Shown: positions 5,961-6,519 of the stretch, one piece after another
How the letters are laid out: each line of letters opens with the position of its first letter
Numbering within the stretch: the first letter of the stretch is position 1
Source: an uncultured Clostridia bacterium
GTDB taxonomy: Bacteria > Bacillota > Clostridia > UBA1381
DNA length: 6,519 nucleotides
Assembly (NCBI GenBank): GCA_944391255.1
Contig: CALXSW010000128.1
Coordinates: 1-6,519 of the forward strand
Reading direction: 5' to 3'
Program-made: the position numbers and the translations under genes
The notes under the pieces: model-generated
The model's input: only the letters and a program-made list of their open reading frames with translations
Database searches by the model: none
What the model was told of the DNA's origin: nothing

Positions 5961-6519
5961 ATGAGTAAATATATATTAAAATATGGCCGTGATGACCGCG
6001 TGAAATTCATTTCACATCTTGATTTTATGAGAGTTTTTCACCGCGCGGTGCGCAGATCGGAGCTGAATTTCGAGTTTTCGCAGGGGTTTAATCCACACCC
6101 GCTCATGCAGGTGGCGCAGCCGCTGCCTGTCGCGGTAACATCTGAATGTGATTACATGAAGGTGGGATTTATAACCGAGCTTAACGACGAGCAGATAGTT
6201 GAGGAGCTAAATAGAGTTATGCCTCCGGGATTTACTATATATGACTGCCGGAAGCTCAAAGCTAAGGAGATAGATATAAACAAGATCAATTCAGCTGAAT
6301 ATCTTGTTGAGATCGAATGCGAGTCACCGTGCGACACGGAAAAGTTTATGGAAAATAAGGAGCTGATCGTTCCTAAAAAAACGAAAAGCGGCATAAAGGA
6401 ATCGGATATAAGACCGTATATATACAGCCTTGAAAATATGGGTTGGAAAGACGGGATACAGACCGTAAAGATGCATGTTTCATGCGGTGGTCAGTATAAT
6501 CTCCGTCCAGAAACAGTCG
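5961..6519 (+). CDS. TIGR03936/DUF2344 radical SAM-linked protein, 3' end outside window
   Basis: The family is defined by its linkage to the TIGR03960 radical SAM protein, as the neighbouring gene or as a C-terminal fusion. It is thought to work with it, but no activity is known. The frame is open from ATG 5961 to the window end, giving 186 residues of an expected 220-250. The family text is clear: KFISHLDFMRVFHRAVRRS at residues 15-33, then EFSQGFNPHPLMQVAQPLPV (38-57), the LNRVMPPGF region (83-91), KINSAEYLVEIE (108-119) and KSGIKESDIRPYIYSLE (142-158). No membrane segment or metal motif is seen. The gene is 27 bases after the radical SAM stop, with only a weak purine-rich site (AAGAG at about 5946-5950). 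In many Firmicutes the next genes are RNase G and the rplU-rpmA-obg group, so these may follow outside the window. Confidence 0.92.
   Translation, partial: MSKYILKYGRDDRVKFISHLDFMRVFHRAVRRSELNFEFSQGFNPHPLMQVAQPLPVAVTSECDYMKVGFITELNDEQIVEELNRVMPPGFTIYDCRKLKAKEIDINKINSAEYLVEIECESPCDTEKFMENKELIVPKKTKSGIKESDIRPYIYSLENMGWKDGIQTVKMHVSCGGQYNLRPETV

Noticed and set aside
5777..6394. Minus-strand open frames over the radical SAM C terminus and the DUF2344 gene
   Set aside because: They oppose two clear family genes. The + strand DUF2344 frame is open to the window end and carries all the conserved text.

Overview
The window looks like chromosomal DNA of a spore-forming Firmicute of class Clostridia. 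The evidence is a GerW/YtfJ-type spore protein gene next to a DUF2953 gene, the conserved order site-2 protease - scpA - scpB - DUF2953 - gerW - radical SAM pair, and purine-rich Shine-Dalgarno sites. Base composition is moderate and isoleucine codons are strongly biased to ATA in all genes. Genus cannot be fixed from this sequence; a gut or rumen Clostridia is a reasonable guess. Every gene is on the + strand and the coding density is nearly complete. The longest gap is 73 bases, so no long non-coding stretch needs explaining. I found no RNA gene, insertion sequence, CRISPR array, riboswitch or convincing rho-independent terminator.

Bases 1-863 hold the C-terminal part of a GH1 beta-glucosidase. 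The window opens inside the codon before its acid/base glutamate. Only 25 bases later a tightly packed cluster begins: an M50 site-2 protease homologue (889-1539), the condensin subunits ScpA (1551-2276) and ScpB (2350-3057), a DUF2953 membrane protein (3078-3716), a GerW family protein (3688-4080), a TIGR03960-type radical SAM protein (4077-5933) and its usual partner, a TIGR03936/DUF2344 protein (5961 to the window end, cut off). Gaps are 11, 73 and 20 bases, then overlaps of 29 and 4 bases, then a 27-base gap, which suggests one transcript.

ScpA and ScpB bind Smc in the condensin that organises and segregates the chromosome. DUF2953 and GerW are a recurrent pair linked to sporulation and spore germination. 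The radical SAM pair is widespread but has no established function; in many Firmicutes it sits just upstream of RNase G, rplU, rpmA and obg, so those genes are the prediction for the sequence beyond the right edge. I see no wholly new system. The points most worth a second look are the uncharacterised radical SAM pair with its C-terminal cysteine cluster, the acidic ScpB tail with a sliding-clamp-like QLSLD peptide, and the Asn-Glu-Thr version of the GH1 acid/base motif.
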